Shown here: positions 52,824-63,880 of the stretch, in pieces | Position numbering within the stretch: the first letter of the stretch is position 1 | Layout of the letters: each line of letters opens with the position of its first letter | The notes under the pieces: generated by a model | The model's input: the letters and a program-made list of their open reading frames with translations, nothing else | What the model was told of the DNA's origin: nothing | Databases searched by the model: none | Translations under genes and position numbers: made by a program | From: Chelativorans alearensis | Lineage (GTDB): Bacteria > Pseudomonadota > Alphaproteobacteria > Rhizobiales > Rhizobiaceae | Length of the DNA: 64,000 nt | Assembly (NCBI RefSeq): GCF_010993735.1 | Contig: NZ_WQNI01000013.1 | Span: 346,665-410,664 of the forward strand | Direction of reading: 5' to 3'

Positions 52824-53093
52824 ATGGCACACAAGAAAGCTGGCGGTTCCTCGCGCAACGGGCGCGACTCGGAGTCCAAGCGCCTTGGCGTGAAGAAGTT
52901 CGGCGGCGAGAAAGTGCTTGCCGGCAACATCATCGTGCGTCAACGCGGGACGAAGTGGCACCCCGGCGCCAATGTTGGCCTCGGCAAGGACCATACGCTC
53001 TTCGCGCTCGAGGCGGGCGCAGTGTCCTTCGCCAAGAAAGCCAACGGCCGAACCTACGTGTCGGTAAACCCGATTATGGACGCAGCGGAGTAG
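52824..53093 (+). CDS. rpmA: Ribosomal protein L27
   Basis: This 89-residue protein is standard L27: [40 protein letters not shown] and [12 protein letters not shown]. Its N-terminus reaches the peptidyl-transferase centre. The start with AAAGGAG nine bases upstream is clear. It is cotranscribed with rplU (100-base gap without a promoter) and followed by a strong terminator. Confidence 0.97.
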   Translation: MAHKKAGGSSRNGRDSESKRLGVKKFGGEKVLAGNIIVRQRGTKWHPGANVGLGKDHTLFALEAGAVSFAKKANGRTYVSVNPIMDAAE

Positions 53094-53161
53094 CCGGTTC
53101 CGCACCAAAACACCGGCAACCCATCTTGGGGGCCGGTGTCCGGAAAATCCGGAAAGGGTTC

Positions 53162-53195
53162 AGGGGAGATGGGTTGCCATCTCCCCTTTATTTTT
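53162..53195 (+). terminator. Intrinsic terminator after rpmA
   Basis: Arms AGGGGAGATGG and CCATCTCCCCT form a perfect 11-base-pair stem with loop GTTG, followed by TTATTTTT. It ends the rplU-rpmA operon, 17 bases before the next gene. A weaker inverted repeat (CACCGGC/GCCGGTG) precedes it at 53111-53138. Confidence 0.92.
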
Positions 53196-53211
53196 GTCCG
53201 GAGGAAGAGAA

Positions 53212-53799
53212 ATGGTTGCTGAAACTGAAGAGGTCGAGAGTGAAAGTCTGAGTATAGAGTGTCCCGTTCTCGTCACCGAGCGGCTGGTGCTGCGCCCACC
53301 GCACGAGGACGATATCCCGGAGTTGGCGGAGTTGGCCAACAACCGGCGCGTGGCCGAAATGCTCTCGCGCATGCCCTACCCCTACAGTGAGGCGGACGCA
53401 CGGGCCTTCGTGCGCGGCAGCCGCTCGCGCGAGCGCTCGGGGTGCCACTATGCGGTGGCGCTCGCCGACAGCGGCGCCTTCATCGGCTGCGCCGGGCTCG
53501 ACACCAGGCAGTATGGGCTGGAGCTCGGCTACTGGTTCGGCGAACCTTACTGGGGGCGCGGCTATGCGACGGAGGTGGCGCATGCGTTGGTCGATCTCGC
53601 CTTCAGGGCGACCGATGTCGACCGGCTGCATGTCTCGTGCCGCGTCATCAACAGCGCTTCGCGCCGCGTCATCCATAAGTGCGGGTTCCAGTATGTCAGC
53701 CAGGGCATGATGGATTCCGTGGTGGCCGGCAAGGTGCCGGTGGAGCGCTACCAGCTCGACCGCAAGACCTGGGTGAGCCTCAGAAGCTGGGGCGCATGA
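53212..53799 (+). CDS. GNAT acetyltransferase (RimJ/RimL type)
   Basis: This 195-residue protein matches RimJ-type acetyltransferases: VLVTERLVLRPPHEDDIPEL, LGYWFGEPYWGRGYATEV (acetyl-CoA loop) and RVINSASRRVIHKCGFQYV. GGAGG stands seven bases before the ATG at 53212. A gene of this type between rpmA and obgE is commonplace in the order. The acceptor is unknown; ribosomal-protein N-terminus is one possibility given the location. Confidence 0.87.
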   Translation: MVAETEEVESESLSIECPVLVTERLVLRPPHEDDIPELAELANNRRVAEMLSRMPYPYSEADARAFVRGSRSRERSGCHYAVALADSGAFIGCAGLDTRQYGLELGYWFGEPYWGRGYATEVAHALVDLAFRATDVDRLHVSCRVINSASRRVIHKCGFQYVSQGMMDSVVAGKVPVERYQLDRKTWVSLRSWGA

Positions 53800-53830
53800 G
53801 AGTTGGGGCGCTATCGATCCCACCTGCGCC

Positions 53831-54984
<1,154 letters not shown>

Positions 54985-55021
54985 CGAGGTTTGAAATGCT
55001 CGCTCGTGAGGGAATGTCGCG

Positions 55022-56185
55022 ATGAACCGTCTCTCGCTCACATCCTATCGCCGCGTGACCGTGAAGATCGGCTCGGCGCTTCTGGTCGACCGGACTGCGG
55101 GGTTGAAGCGGGCGTGGCTGGCGGCGCTTGTCGACGACATCGCGCGGCTCCTCTCGGCGGGTGCGGAGGTGATGGTGGTCTCCTCCGGCGCCGTCGCCCT
55201 CGGCCGTACGGTGCTGGGGCTCGGCAAGCGGACGCTCAGGCTGGAGGAAAGCCAGGCGGCGGCGGCAGTGGGCCAGATTGCCCTGGCCGGCGCCTGGGCC
55301 GGCGAGCTCGGCCGCCACGGGCTCACCTCCGGCCAGGTGCTGATGACACTGGGCGATACGGAAGAGCGGCGGCGCTATCTCAACGTACGTGCGACCATCT
55401 CGACGCTCCTGAAGATGAAGGCGGTGCCGGTCATCAACGAAAACGACACCGTGGCAACGAGCGAGATCCGCTATGGCGACAACGACAGACTGGCAGCGCG
55501 CGTCGCCACCATGATGGGCAGCGACCTGCTCATCCTGCTGTCGGACGTGGACGGGCTTTATACCGCGGCGCCCGAGCGCGACGCGGACGCACGTTTCATT
55601 CCCGTGGTCGAGGCGATCACGCCGGAGATCATGGGCATGGCCGGTGATGCGGCATCCGAGTTCTCGCGCGGCGGCATGCGCACCAAGCTCGATGCCGGGC
55701 GCATCGCCACGGCCGCCGGCACGGCCATGATCATCGCCTCCGGCAAGGAGATGAATCCGCTGGCGGCCATCGAGCAGGGCGCGCGGGCCACTCTCTTCAG
55801 GGCAAGCCGCACGCCGGTGCGCGCCTACAAGACCTGGATCGCCGGGCAGCTGGAGCCGGCAGGCAGGATCGGTGTCGACGAGGGCGCCCTGAAGGCGCTG
55901 CGTTCGGGCAAAAGCCTGCTGCCGGCGGGTGTGAAGTCGGTTTCCGGTGCGTTTGCGCGTGGCGATACGGTCGCCATCGTCGGGCCGGATGGGCACGAGG
56001 CGGGGCGCGGGCTGGTTGCCTACGATGCCGCCGATGCCGTAAAGATCGCCGGGCTCAAGACGGGCGATATCGCTGCTGTGCTCGGCTACGAGGCGCGCGC
56101 GGCCATGGTGCATCGCGACGACCTGGTGCTGTCGCCGCCGGCGGGCGAGCGTGAGGTGGAGGGACAGAATGTTGAAGGCGCATGA
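55022..56185 (+). CDS. proB: Glutamate 5-kinase
   Basis: This 387-residue enzyme has the amino-acid kinase domain ([57 protein letters not shown]) and a C-terminal PUA domain (about residues 290-370). It phosphorylates glutamate, the first step of proline synthesis. It overlaps proA by 17 bases. Proline feedback is usual for this enzyme. Confidence 0.96.
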   Translation: MNRLSLTSYRRVTVKIGSALLVDRTAGLKRAWLAALVDDIARLLSAGAEVMVVSSGAVALGRTVLGLGKRTLRLEESQAAAAVGQIALAGAWAGELGRHGLTSGQVLMTLGDTEERRRYLNVRATISTLLKMKAVPVINENDTVATSEIRYGDNDRLAARVATMMGSDLLILLSDVDGLYTAAPERDADARFIPVVEAITPEIMGMAGDAASEFSRGGMRTKLDAGRIATAAGTAMIIASGKEMNPLAAIEQGARATLFRASRTPVRAYKTWIAGQLEPAGRIGVDEGALKALRSGKSLLPAGVKSVSGAFARGDTVAIVGPDGHEAGRGLVAYDAADAVKIAGLKTGDIAAVLGYEARAAMVHRDDLVLSPPAGEREVEGQNVEGA

Positions 56186-57455
56186 ACATGCGAGCGGGGA
56201 CATCGCCGCGCTGATGGCCGATCTCGGCGCGCGGGCCCGTGCTGCCGCCCGTCCGCTCGCCGCCGCCCCGTCGGAAACGAAGAACGCCGCACTCCTCGCC
56301 ATGGCCAACGCGCTTGCCGCGCGCGAGGGCGATATCCTCGCGGCCAATGCCAGGGACATGGAGAAGGGCAAGGCGGCGGGCCTTTCGGCGGCGCTGATGG
56401 ACCGGCTGAAGCTTGACGGCCAGCGCATCGCCGCCATGGCCGAGGGCATCCGTGCCATCGCCGGGCTGGACGATCCCGTGGGCAGCATCATCGCCGAATG
56501 GAACCGGCCCAACGGCCTGCACATCGAGCGGGTGCGCACGCCGCTCGGCGTCATCGGCGTCATCTATGAAAGCCGGCCCAACGTGACGGCGGACGCCGGC
56601 GCGCTGTGCCTGAAGGCGGGCAACGCGGTGATCCTGCGCGGCGGCTCCGATTCGGCCTATTCGTCGGCCGCCATCCATGCGTGCCTTGTCGAGGGGCTGC
56701 GCAAGGCGGGCCTGCCCGAGGACGCGATCCAGCGCGTGCCGGTGACGGACCGCGCCGCCGTCGGCGAAATGCTGAAGGGGCTCGGCGGCAACCTCGACGT
56801 CATCGTGCCACGCGGCGGCAGGAGCCTGGTCGAACGGGTGCAGAGAGAGGCACGGGTGCCGGTCTTCGCGCATCTGGAAGGTATCTGCCATCTCTATATC
56901 GACAAGTCGGCGAAGCTCGACATGGCGGTCTCCATCGCCGTCAACGCGAAGATGCGGCGCACCGGCATCTGCGGGGCGGCAGAAACGCTGCTGGTCGACC
57001 GCGCGGTGGCGGACACGCATCTGGTTCCGATACTGGAGGGGCTCGCCGCGGCAGGCTGCGAAATCCGCGGCGATAAGGATGTGCGTGCCCGCTTTCCCGC
57101 CGCCCGGCCGGCGAGCGAGGAGGACTGGCATACGGAATATCTCGACGCCATCATTTCGGTGAAGCTGGTGGATGGCGTGGCCGATGCCATACGGCACATC
57201 GAGACCTATTCCTCGCACCACACGGAAGGCCTCGTGGCCGAGGACGGCCAAGCGGTGGAACGCTTCTTCAACGAGATCGATTCGGCGATCCTCCTGCACA
57301 ACGCCTCGACCCAGTTCGCCGATGGCGGCGAGTTCGGCATGGGAGCGGAGATCGGCATCGCCACGGGCAAGATGCACGCGCGGGGCCCGGTGGGCGTCGA
57401 GCAGCTCACCTCCTTCAAGTACCGCGTGCGCGGTACCGGCCAGATCCGGCCTTGA
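56169..57455 (+). CDS. proA: Gamma-glutamyl phosphate reductase
   Basis: This 428-residue enzyme matches Pro[30 protein letters not shown], and the catalytic cysteine in [16 protein letters not shown]. It reduces glutamyl-5-phosphate to the semialdehyde with NADPH. ATG at 56169 is preferred, with GGAGG six bases upstream; a longer start at 56151 has none. It forms an operon with proB and nadD. Confidence 0.96.
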   Translation: MLKAHEHASGDIAALMADLGARARAAARPLAAAPSETKNAALLAMANALAAREGDILAANARDMEKGKAAGLSAALMDRLKLDGQRIAAMAEGIRAIAGLDDPVGSIIAEWNRPNGLHIERVRTPLGVIGVIYESRPNVTADAGALCLKAGNAVILRGGSDSAYSSAAIHACLVEGLRKAGLPEDAIQRVPVTDRAAVGEMLKGLGGNLDVIVPRGGRSLVERVQREARVPVFAHLEGICHLYIDKSAKLDMAVSIAVNAKMRRTGICGAAETLLVDRAVADTHLVPILEGLAAAGCEIRGDKDVRARFPAARPASEEDWHTEYLDAIISVKLVDGVADAIRHIETYSSHHTEGLVAEDGQAVERFFNEIDSAILLHNASTQFADGGEFGMGAEIGIATGKMHARGPVGVEQLTSFKYRVRGTGQIRP

Positions 57456-57459
57456 AGCG

Positions 57460-58101
57460 ATGAGCTTTTCCGGGGAGGACGTGCCGGCGCGTTACCTGCG
57501 CATGCCGCATGTGGAAAGGGGCATGGCGGTGGGGCTGTTCGGCGGCTCCTTCAACCCGCCGCATGCCGGCCATGCCCTGGTGGCGGAAACCGCGCTCAGG
57601 CGCTTGCGGCTCGACCAGCTCTGGTGGATCGTCACGCCGGGCAACCCGTTGAAGGACAATAGCGGGCTGGCGCCGTTGTCCGAGCGTGTCGCGCGTTCCG
57701 AAGCCTGTGCCGGCGATCCACGAATCAAGGTGACCGCCTTCGAGGCAGGCTACCGCGTACGCTACACCGCCGATACGATCGATCTCGTCAGAAAGCGCAA
57801 CCGCGGGGTCGATTTCGTCTGGATCATGGGTGCCGATTCCTTGCGCGACTTCCACCGCTGGGAGCGTTGGCGTGACATCGCGCGGACGGTGCCGATCGCC
57901 GTCTTCGACCGGCCCGGCGCCACGCTCTCCTTCCTCTCCTCGACCATGGCCAAGGCTTTCGGCCACGCGCGCATCGACGAGACCGACGCGCCGCTGCTGG
58001 CGCGCATCAGGCCGCCCGCCTGGACCTTCATCCACGGGCCGCGTTCGTCGCTTTCCTCGACCGCCCTGCGCGACGCGGCGCTCGGGGAGGAAGAGGGCTG
58101 A
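57460..58101 (+). CDS. nadD: Nicotinate-nucleotide adenylyltransferase
   Basis: This 213-residue nucleotidyltransferase has the GLFGGSFNPPHAGH motif and, near the C-terminus, RSSLSSTALRDA, matching the ISSTxIR motif. It joins nicotinate mononucleotide and ATP to deamido-NAD. It starts four bases after proA. A small N-terminal extension precedes the domain. Confidence 0.94.
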   Translation: MSFSGEDVPARYLRMPHVERGMAVGLFGGSFNPPHAGHALVAETALRRLRLDQLWWIVTPGNPLKDNSGLAPLSERVARSEACAGDPRIKVTAFEAGYRVRYTADTIDLVRKRNRGVDFVWIMGADSLRDFHRWERWRDIARTVPIAVFDRPGATLSFLSSTMAKAFGHARIDETDAPLLARIRPPAWTFIHGPRSSLSSTALRDAALGEEEG

Positions 58102-58258
58102 ACAGGCAGATGCTTGCGGCGCACAACATCTCTTGTCTTGAAACTGACAAGCATGTCTGCCTATCTATTGGTATCGTACGGCATGCGTCGTGCGATATCG
58201 TTGTTCTTGTTGGAAAGGAAAGACACTGAGAACAGCACTTCAGAAGAAGGCAGACATC

Positions 58259-58633
58259 ATGCCTTCGCCGGCCGGGGCGCCTGAAAGCAGCGTGTCTCGA
58301 GCCGTAAACGCAGCGCTCAAGAGTCTGGAAGACTCCAAAGCCGAAGACATCGTCTCCATCGACATCCATGGCAAGTCTCCCCTGGCGGACTACATGATCG
58401 TAGCCTCCGGGCGCTCGCATCGTCATGTCGCGGCCGTGGCGGAGCATCTCATCCGCGCGCTCAAGAACGCCGGTATCGGCGCGGCGCGGGTGGAGGGCCT
58501 GTCGGGCGCGGACTGGGTGTTGATCGATTCGGGCGACATCATCGTTCATGTGTTTCGCCCGGAGGTCCGGGAGTTCTACAACATCGAAAAGATGTGGCAG
58601 ACGCCGGACCTGGAGGACGAAACGGTCCATTAG
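58259..58633 (+). CDS. rsfS: Ribosome silencing factor RsfS
   Basis: This 124-residue protein matches RsfS/Iojap: LEDSKAEDIVSIDIHGKSPLADYMIVASGRS and GADWVLIDSGDIIVHVFRPEVREFYNIEKMW. It binds L14 and blocks subunit joining under starvation. The ATG at 58259 has AGAAGG eight bases upstream; a GTG at 58190 would add a region not typical of the family. Its gene follows nadD by 157 bases. Confidence 0.92.
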   Translation: MPSPAGAPESSVSRAVNAALKSLEDSKAEDIVSIDIHGKSPLADYMIVASGRSHRHVAAVAEHLIRALKNAGIGAARVEGLSGADWVLIDSGDIIVHVFRPEVREFYNIEKMWQTPDLEDETVH

Positions 58634-58727
58634 CGCCCGGTAGGGCGCGCATATCGCTTGACGTTGCGCATGGCCGCGGCCGTGCGGAGATGTTGTTCGG
58701 CGTCGAGCGGCGCTCGCGTTCCGCGGG

Positions 58728-58760
58728 CATGATCTTTTCGGGAAACCGGGTTTCCCGGAC
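58728..58760. repeat. Fragment of the GTTTTCC-type palindromic element
   Basis: CATGATCTTTTCGGGAAACC followed by GGGTTTCCCGG matches the internal part of the element at 20348, reduced and partly rearranged. It forms a seven-base stem (GGGAAAC/GTTTCCC). It lies in the 198-base gap between rsfS and rlmH. Confidence 0.45.
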
Positions 58761-58831
58761 AGCGCGACGGATGCGCTTTCAGATAGAAAATATCCTTCTT
58801 GAGATTGGCCCTGAGATGGGAGGAGGGTTCA

Positions 58832-59311
58832 ATTCGTATCGTTGTGCATGCGGTGGGCCGCATGAAGGCGGGCGCCGAGAAAGAGCTCGCCGAGCGCTAT
58901 TTCGATCGCCTGGCGAAAGCCGGTCCAGCGGTGGGTCTGGAGTTTGCCGGGGTGAGCGAAAGCCCCGAAAGCCGGGCGCGCACGGCGGCCGAGCGCAAGC
59001 GCGAGGAAGGGCAGAGGCTGGCGGAAATCGCTGGCGGCGGCACGTTGGTCCTCCTGGACGAGCGCGGGAGGAACCTGACCTCGCGCGAGATCGGCGAAAA
59101 GATGGCCGCCTGGCGCGATGCGGGCGAGCGTCGCCTGACCATCGCCATCGGCGGACCGGACGGACATGACGAAGCGATGCGGCACCAGGCGGCTTTGAGC
59201 CTGTCTTTCGGAGCGCAGACCTGGCCGCATCAGCTCGTTCGTGTCATGCTGGCCGAGCAGCTTTACCGGGCCGCGACCATCCTGGCCGGTCACCCCTATC
59301 ACCGCGACTGA
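58832..59311 (+). CDS. rlmH: 23S rRNA (pseudouridine-1915-N3) methyltransferase RlmH, ATT start
   Basis: This protein of 159 residues matches SPOUT-family RlmH: HAVGRMKAGAEKELAERYFDR, LDERGRNLTSREIGEKM and IGGPDGHDEA. From this start the length equals the family norm (155-160). The ATT at 58832 stands five bases after AGGAGG, and the family begins exactly with this codon (x-R-I-V-V-H-A-V-G). An in-frame TTG at 58799 lacks a ribosome site and would add 11 residues. It methylates pseudouridine 1915 of 23S rRNA. Confidence 0.88.
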   Translation: MRIVVHAVGRMKAGAEKELAERYFDRLAKAGPAVGLEFAGVSESPESRARTAAERKREEGQRLAEIAGGGTLVLLDERGRNLTSREIGEKMAAWRDAGERRLTIAIGGPDGHDEAMRHQAALSLSFGAQTWPHQLVRVMLAEQLYRAATILAGHPYHRD

Positions 59312-59450
59312 GCCGGCCGGATACGGCGCGGCTAGCCTGCTACATCGAATATATCTACCGTGGGTTGTGTTTCCCGGAGGGCTATGGTTGATGTTTCGTT
59401 AACGAAATCTTCTCTAGAATGGAGATGAAGAGGTTTCCTGCGGCGGTCAT

Positions 59451-60734
59451 ATGAAAGCGAGACGGATCAGCCATGCCGGGTGGAGAGCGGCCGTGCTTGC
59501 GGCCGTCTTGTCGCTCGCCGCCGCGCTGCCTCGCCATGCTGGGGCGCAGGGCCTGGACGGGCTGGAAATGCGCCAGAGCGAGAGCGTGGAAGAATATCGG
59601 CGCCTGTCGCAGGAACTGGCGCTATCGGAACGGCGCCAGCAGGAACTGGCCGCCGAAATAGCCGCGGTGAAGGACGACAGCGCGGCGCTGACGGCGGCGC
59701 TGATCCAGGCGGTCAAGACCGAGCGCAAGCTCAGCGAGGATATCGAGGACATCGAGGGCAGGCTGGTGACGCTCGACCGGCGGGAAGGCGATCTCAGGCG
59801 CTCGCTGAAAAACCGCCGCGGCACGCTCGCCGAGGTGCTGGGCGCGCTGCAGCGCATGGGGCTGAACCCGCCGCCGGCGATCCTCGTGCGGCCGGAGGAT
59901 GCGCTTTCCTCCGTGCGCAGCGCCATCCTGCTCGGCGCCGTGGTGCCGGAGATGCGGGCGGAAACCGAGATGCTGGTCGTCGATCTCAGGGAACTGGCGC
60001 GCGTGATGACGTCGATCCGCACCGAGCGGGAGCGGCTTCACGAAAAAATGACCGCGCAGGCGGAGGAGCAGGAGCGCCTTACCCTGCTCTTGAAAGAGAA
60101 GCAGCGTTCGAGGGCGGAAGCCGAGGAGCGCATGCAGGAGGAGCGTGCCGCGGCCGAGGAGCTGGCGGCGCGGGCGCAGAACCTGCAGGAGCTGATCGCC
60201 TCGCTGGAAAGCGAGATCGGGACCTTGCGCGAGGCCATGAAGGAGGGCGAGGAGGCCGGGCCGGGCCAGCTCTCCGAGGCGCTGCCTTTCGCCCAGCGCA
60301 AAGGCCTTGTGCCGCTCCCTGTTTCAGGCCGTTTCGCCAGCCGTTTCGGCGAGGAGGACAGCACGGGAAGCAGCCTCAACGGCGACATTCTAAGAACACA
60401 ATCGGGCGCAATCGTTACAGCACCGGCAGATGGAACGGTGCTTTACGCGGGGCCTTTCCGATCCTACGGTCAGCTATTGATCCTCAATCCCGGCGATGGG
60501 TATCATATCGTGCTGGCGGGGATGGACCGACTGAACGTTTCACTCGGACAATCGGTGCTGGCGGGAGAGCCGGTGGGCATGATGGGCGAGGCAAGGCTGG
60601 CAAGTATCGCGGCTCCGACGGTGGGCAACACCACGCCGGAGCTATATATTGAGTTCAGGAAAGACGGGAAACCGGTCGACCCGAAGCCCTGGTGGGCGCG
60701 GGAGCTATCTGGAAGGACGGGAAATGATACGTAA
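59451..60734 (+). CDS. EnvC-like murein hydrolase activator (degenerate M23)
   Basis: This 427-residue protein has a signal peptide (about residues 1-32), long coiled coils (about 40-270), and a C-terminal LytM/M23 domain (VTAPADGTVLYAGPFRSYGQ; DGYHIVLAGM). The histidines and aspartate of active endopeptidases (HxGxD, HxH) are mostly missing, as in EnvC, so it should activate amidases for septal cell-wall cleavage rather than cut peptidoglycan itself. It overlaps ctpA by 11 bases. The start has no clear ribosome site. Confidence 0.88.
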   Translation: MKARRISHAGWRAAVLAAVLSLAAALPRHAGAQGLDGLEMRQSESVEEYRRLSQELALSERRQQELAAEIAAVKDDSAALTAALIQAVKTERKLSEDIEDIEGRLVTLDRREGDLRRSLKNRRGTLAEVLGALQRMGLNPPPAILVRPEDALSSVRSAILLGAVVPEMRAETEMLVVDLRELARVMTSIRTERERLHEKMTAQAEEQERLTLLLKEKQRSRAEAEERMQEERAAAEELAARAQNLQELIASLESEIGTLREAMKEGEEAGPGQLSEALPFAQRKGLVPLPVSGRFASRFGEEDSTGSSLNGDILRTQSGAIVTAPADGTVLYAGPFRSYGQLLILNPGDGYHIVLAGMDRLNVSLGQSVLAGEPVGMMGEARLASIAAPTVGNTTPELYIEFRKDGKPVDPKPWWARELSGRTGNDT

Positions 60735-62052
60735 ATTGTCGTTGCTGTTCGCCGGCGCGCTGGTTGGCGCCTCCGCCGTGAGCCTTGTCTACGGGACGAA
60801 CGGCACGGCGGCCAATGCTGCGGGAACGGAGACCTACCGGCAGCTTGCCATCTTCGGCGACATCTTCGAGCGCGTGCGCGCGCAATATGTGACGCCGCCT
60901 GACGAGAAGGATCTGGTGGAGAGCGCCATCAACGGCATGCTCACCTCGCTCGATCCGCATTCGTCCTATCTCAACGCCGATGCGGCGCAGGACATGCGCG
61001 TCCAGACCAAGGGCGAGTTCGGCGGCCTCGGCATCGAGGTGACGATGGAGAACGAACTCGTCAAGGTGGTCTCGCCCATCGACGACACACCGGCGGCCCG
61101 GGCGGGCGTGCTCGCGGGCGATCTCATCGAGAAGATCGACGGCGAAGAGGTGCGCGGCATGACGCTCGGCGACGCCGTCGACAAGATGCGCGGTCCGGTG
61201 AACACGCCGATCGATCTGTCGATCGTGCGCCAGGGGCAGCAGAAGCCGATCAAGATCACCATCGTCCGCGACGTCATCAAGGTGAAGGCGGTCAAGCATC
61301 GGGTCGAGGGCGACGTCGGCTATCTGAAGGTCACCTCCTTCACGGAAAAGACGACGGACGACCTTCGCGCGGCGATGGAGGCCATTCAGAATGAAGTGCC
61401 GGAGGATGAGCTGAAGGGCTATGTGCTCGATCTCAGGCTCAATCCGGGCGGCCTGCTCGACCAGGCGGTCAATGTGTCGGACGCCTTCCTCGACCGCGGC
61501 GAGATTGTCTCGACGCGCGGCCGCGAGGCCAGCGACATCGCCCGCTTCGGGTCGCAGCCAGGCGATCTGGCGGGCGGCAAGCCGATGATCGTGCTGATCA
61601 ACGGCGGCTCGGCAAGCGCCTCGGAGATCGTCGCTGGTGCGCTGCAGGATCACCGCCGCGCCACCGTGCTCGGCACCCGGTCCTTCGGCAAAGGGTCGGT
61701 GCAGACGATCATTCCGCTGGGCGAGAACGGCGCGCTGCGCCTGACCACGGCGCTCTATTACACGCCGTCCGGCCAGTCGATCCAGGGCAAGGGCATTACC
61801 CCGGACATCCAGGTCGAGCAGCCGCTGCCCGAGGATCTGCAGGGCGTCGACGTGTCGCGCGGCGAATCGGACCTGCGCGGGCACATCCGCGGCGAGGCCG
61901 AGGGCGAGGAAGGCTCGGGCTCCATCGCCTACGTGCCGCAGGATCCGGAAGAGGACGAGCAGCTCGGCTACGCGCTGGACCTCCTGCGCGGCGACAAGAC
62001 CGACCCCACCTTCCCGCCCAATCCCGACAAGGCGGTCATGAACCAGCAATAG
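60724..62052 (+). CDS. ctpA: Carboxyl-terminal processing protease CtpA (S41)
   Basis: This 442-residue protease has a signal/anchor (RKLSLLFAGALVGASAVSLV), a PDZ domain (FGGLGIEVTMENELVKVVSP), and the S41 catalytic serine and lysine in NGGSASASEIVAGAL and RSFGKGSVQTI. It is periplasmic and processes or degrades proteins, often controlling cell-wall hydrolases. GGAAGG precedes the ATG at 60724. The pairing with envC suggests coordinated envelope remodelling. Confidence 0.94.
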   Translation: MIRKLSLLFAGALVGASAVSLVYGTNGTAANAAGTETYRQLAIFGDIFERVRAQYVTPPDEKDLVESAINGMLTSLDPHSSYLNADAAQDMRVQTKGEFGGLGIEVTMENELVKVVSPIDDTPAARAGVLAGDLIEKIDGEEVRGMTLGDAVDKMRGPVNTPIDLSIVRQGQQKPIKITIVRDVIKVKAVKHRVEGDVGYLKVTSFTEKTTDDLRAAMEAIQNEVPEDELKGYVLDLRLNPGGLLDQAVNVSDAFLDRGEIVSTRGREASDIARFGSQPGDLAGGKPMIVLINGGSASASEIVAGALQDHRRATVLGTRSFGKGSVQTIIPLGENGALRLTTALYYTPSGQSIQGKGITPDIQVEQPLPEDLQGVDVSRGESDLRGHIRGEAEGEEGSGSIAYVPQDPEEDEQLGYALDLLRGDKTDPTFPPNPDKAVMNQQ

Positions 62053-62058
62053 AAGAAC

Positions 62059-62086
62059 CGGCGCCCCTCTTTAACAAGGGGCGCCG
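62059..62086 (+). repeat. Hairpin between ctpA and the polysaccharide deacetylase gene
   Basis: Arms CGGCGCCCCT and AGGGGCGCCG form a perfect ten-base-pair stem with an eight-base loop. No T-run follows, so it is probably an intercistronic mRNA stabiliser, not an intrinsic terminator. Confidence 0.55.
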
Positions 62087-62128
62087 CCGCTCGACCGCGC
62101 GGCGGGACTTGGGGGAACGCGGGCGCGC

Positions 62129-63298
62129 ATGGAACCGGTTCGCAACGACATCGACCAGCCGCTCGGCCAGGAAAAGGCTGGGCGCGGGGCGTCAAGGTGG
62201 CAGCGGCCGCGGGCAAGTTCGATTTTCCTTATCCTGTGTGCGGTGGCGATCTTCGCCGGCTCCAGCGCTATCGCATTGCGCGAACGGCCGTTCCGCAATC
62301 CGCCGCCCGTGGCGATCTCCGAGCCGAGACCCGCTGTGGACGAGCACGCGGACGTGCGGGACAAGGCGGACGGCACGGCCGTGAAGAACGCCGGGGCGCC
62401 GGGCGCCTCGATCATTCGCGTCGATCCAGATGCGCCTTCTTCGGGCGACAACGTCATCGTCATTCGCGATCCTTCAGCGCTCGGGCAGAACCCGCGCTTC
62501 GCCCATCTGCCCGACCGCGCGCTGATCGAGGAGACGGAAACCGGGCCGCTGCCGGTGCGCGACGCTGCGGGGCGGCGGCCGTTCGATGTCTACGCGCGGC
62601 CCTGGTCCGGCGCGCGCGGGGCGCGGATCGCCATCGTCATCGGCGGGCTCGGCATCTCGCAGACCGGCACGCAGGAGGCCGTCCGAAAGCTGCCGCCGGA
62701 GGTCACGCTGGCCTTCGCGCCGCTGGGCAACAGCCTCACGCGGTGGATGCGGACGGCCCGGCAGGAGGGCCACGAGGTCATGCTGCAGGTGCCGCTCGAG
62801 CCTTTCGGCTACCCGGACAACAATCCCGGCCGACACACCCTGCTCGCCGACGCGGCGCCGGCCGAGACCCTCGAAAGCCTGCGCTGGACGCTGTCACGCA
62901 TCACCAATTATACGGGCGTCGTGAACTATACCGGCGCGCGCTTCACCGCGGACGCGGGGGCGATGGACCTTCTGATGGGCGAACTCGCCGAGCGGGGGCT
63001 GGCCTATCTCGACGACGGCACGTCGGCGCGCAGCGTCGCCGGGGAGACGGCGCGGGCAAAGGGGGTTCCCTTCGCCGCCGGCGACACCGTCATCGATCAG
63101 GAAAAGGAGCGCGGCGCCATCCTGGACAAGCTGGACGAATTGGAGCGCATCGCGCGGGCGCGCGGGTTCGCCGTGGGCAGCGGCTCGGCAATGGAGGCGA
63201 CGGTGGACGCGGTCGCCGTCTGGGCGAACGAGGTCCGCAAGCGCGGCATCGAGCTGGTGCCCGTGTCGGCCGTGGCGGCGGATCCGGAGAGGAATTGA
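62129..63298 (+). CDS. Divergent polysaccharide deacetylase-family protein
   Basis: This 389-residue protein has an N-terminal membrane anchor (about residues 30-52), then a divergent polysaccharide deacetylase (NodB-fold, DUF610 type) domain: [64 protein letters not shown] and [13 protein letters not shown]. Normal metal-site aspartate of the first motif (DD) is replaced by GG, so activity is doubtful. It is conserved between ctpA and rppH in this order and may bind peptidoglycan or activate hydrolases. Confidence 0.88.
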   Translation: MEPVRNDIDQPLGQEKAGRGASRWQRPRASSIFLILCAVAIFAGSSAIALRERPFRNPPPVAISEPRPAVDEHADVRDKADGTAVKNAGAPGASIIRVDPDAPSSGDNVIVIRDPSALGQNPRFAHLPDRALIEETETGPLPVRDAAGRRPFDVYARPWSGARGARIAIVIGGLGISQTGTQEAVRKLPPEVTLAFAPLGNSLTRWMRTARQEGHEVMLQVPLEPFGYPDNNPGRHTLLADAAPAETLESLRWTLSRITNYTGVVNYTGARFTADAGAMDLLMGELAERGLAYLDDGTSARSVAGETARAKGVPFAAGDTVIDQEKERGAILDKLDELERIARARGFAVGSGSAMEATVDAVAVWANEVRKRGIELVPVSAVAADPERN

Positions 63299-63305
63299 GG
63301 ACGGA

Positions 63306-63824
63306 ATGAGGAAGAAGGACGTCAAGGCGCAAGACCTGCCGTACCGGCCCTGCGTGGGCATCATGGTGCTCAACGCGGCGGGCGCGGTGTGGGCGGGACG
63401 GCGCCTGGTCGAGCCGCGGGACGAGCTGGATGGCGCCACCATGCTATGGCAGATGCCGCAAGGCGGCATCGACGCGGGTGAGGACCCGCTTGAGGCCGCC
63501 CGGCGGGAACTCTACGAGGAAACCGGCATCTGCAGCGTCTCGCTCCTTGCCGAGGCCCCTAGCTGGATCACCTACGACCTGCCGGAGCGCCTCGTCGGCG
63601 TCGCGCTCAAGGGGCGCTTTCGCGGCCAGAAGCAGAAATGGTTCGCCTTCCGCTTCGAAGGCGAGGAAAGCGAGATTGCCATCAACCCGCCGCCGGGCGG
63701 GCATGCGGCGGAGTTCGACGCCTGGGCCTGGAAGCCGATGGAGGAGCTGCCGCGGCTCATCGTGCCGTTCAAGCGGCGGGTCTACGAGGACGTGGTGGCG
63801 GCCTTCCGGCACTTGGCGCCGTAA
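63306..63824 (+). CDS. rppH: RNA pyrophosphohydrolase (Nudix)
   Basis: This 172-residue Nudix enzyme carries the Nudix box [23 protein letters not shown] with all catalytic glutamates, after [12 protein letters not shown] and LWQMPQ. It removes pyrophosphate from 5' ends of RNA and so starts mRNA decay, and also acts on dinucleoside polyphosphates. Its start lies seven bases after the deacetylase gene. Confidence 0.95.
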   Translation: MRKKDVKAQDLPYRPCVGIMVLNAAGAVWAGRRLVEPRDELDGATMLWQMPQGGIDAGEDPLEAARRELYEETGICSVSLLAEAPSWITYDLPERLVGVALKGRFRGQKQKWFAFRFEGEESEIAINPPPGGHAAEFDAWAWKPMEELPRLIVPFKRRVYEDVVAAFRHLAP

Positions 63825-63837
63825 GGCACCGCTCAAC

Positions 63838-63880
63838 ACAACTCGTCATCCACGGGCTTGACCCGAGGATTCATGCCTGA
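63838..63880. repeat. Palindromic intergenic element after rppH
   Basis: CTCGTCATCCACGGGCTTGA followed by CCCGAGGATTCATGCC is an imperfect palindrome of the kind repeated between genes of this order. Past it, to base 64000, the sequence turns AT-rich and no gene is seen. Confidence 0.45.
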
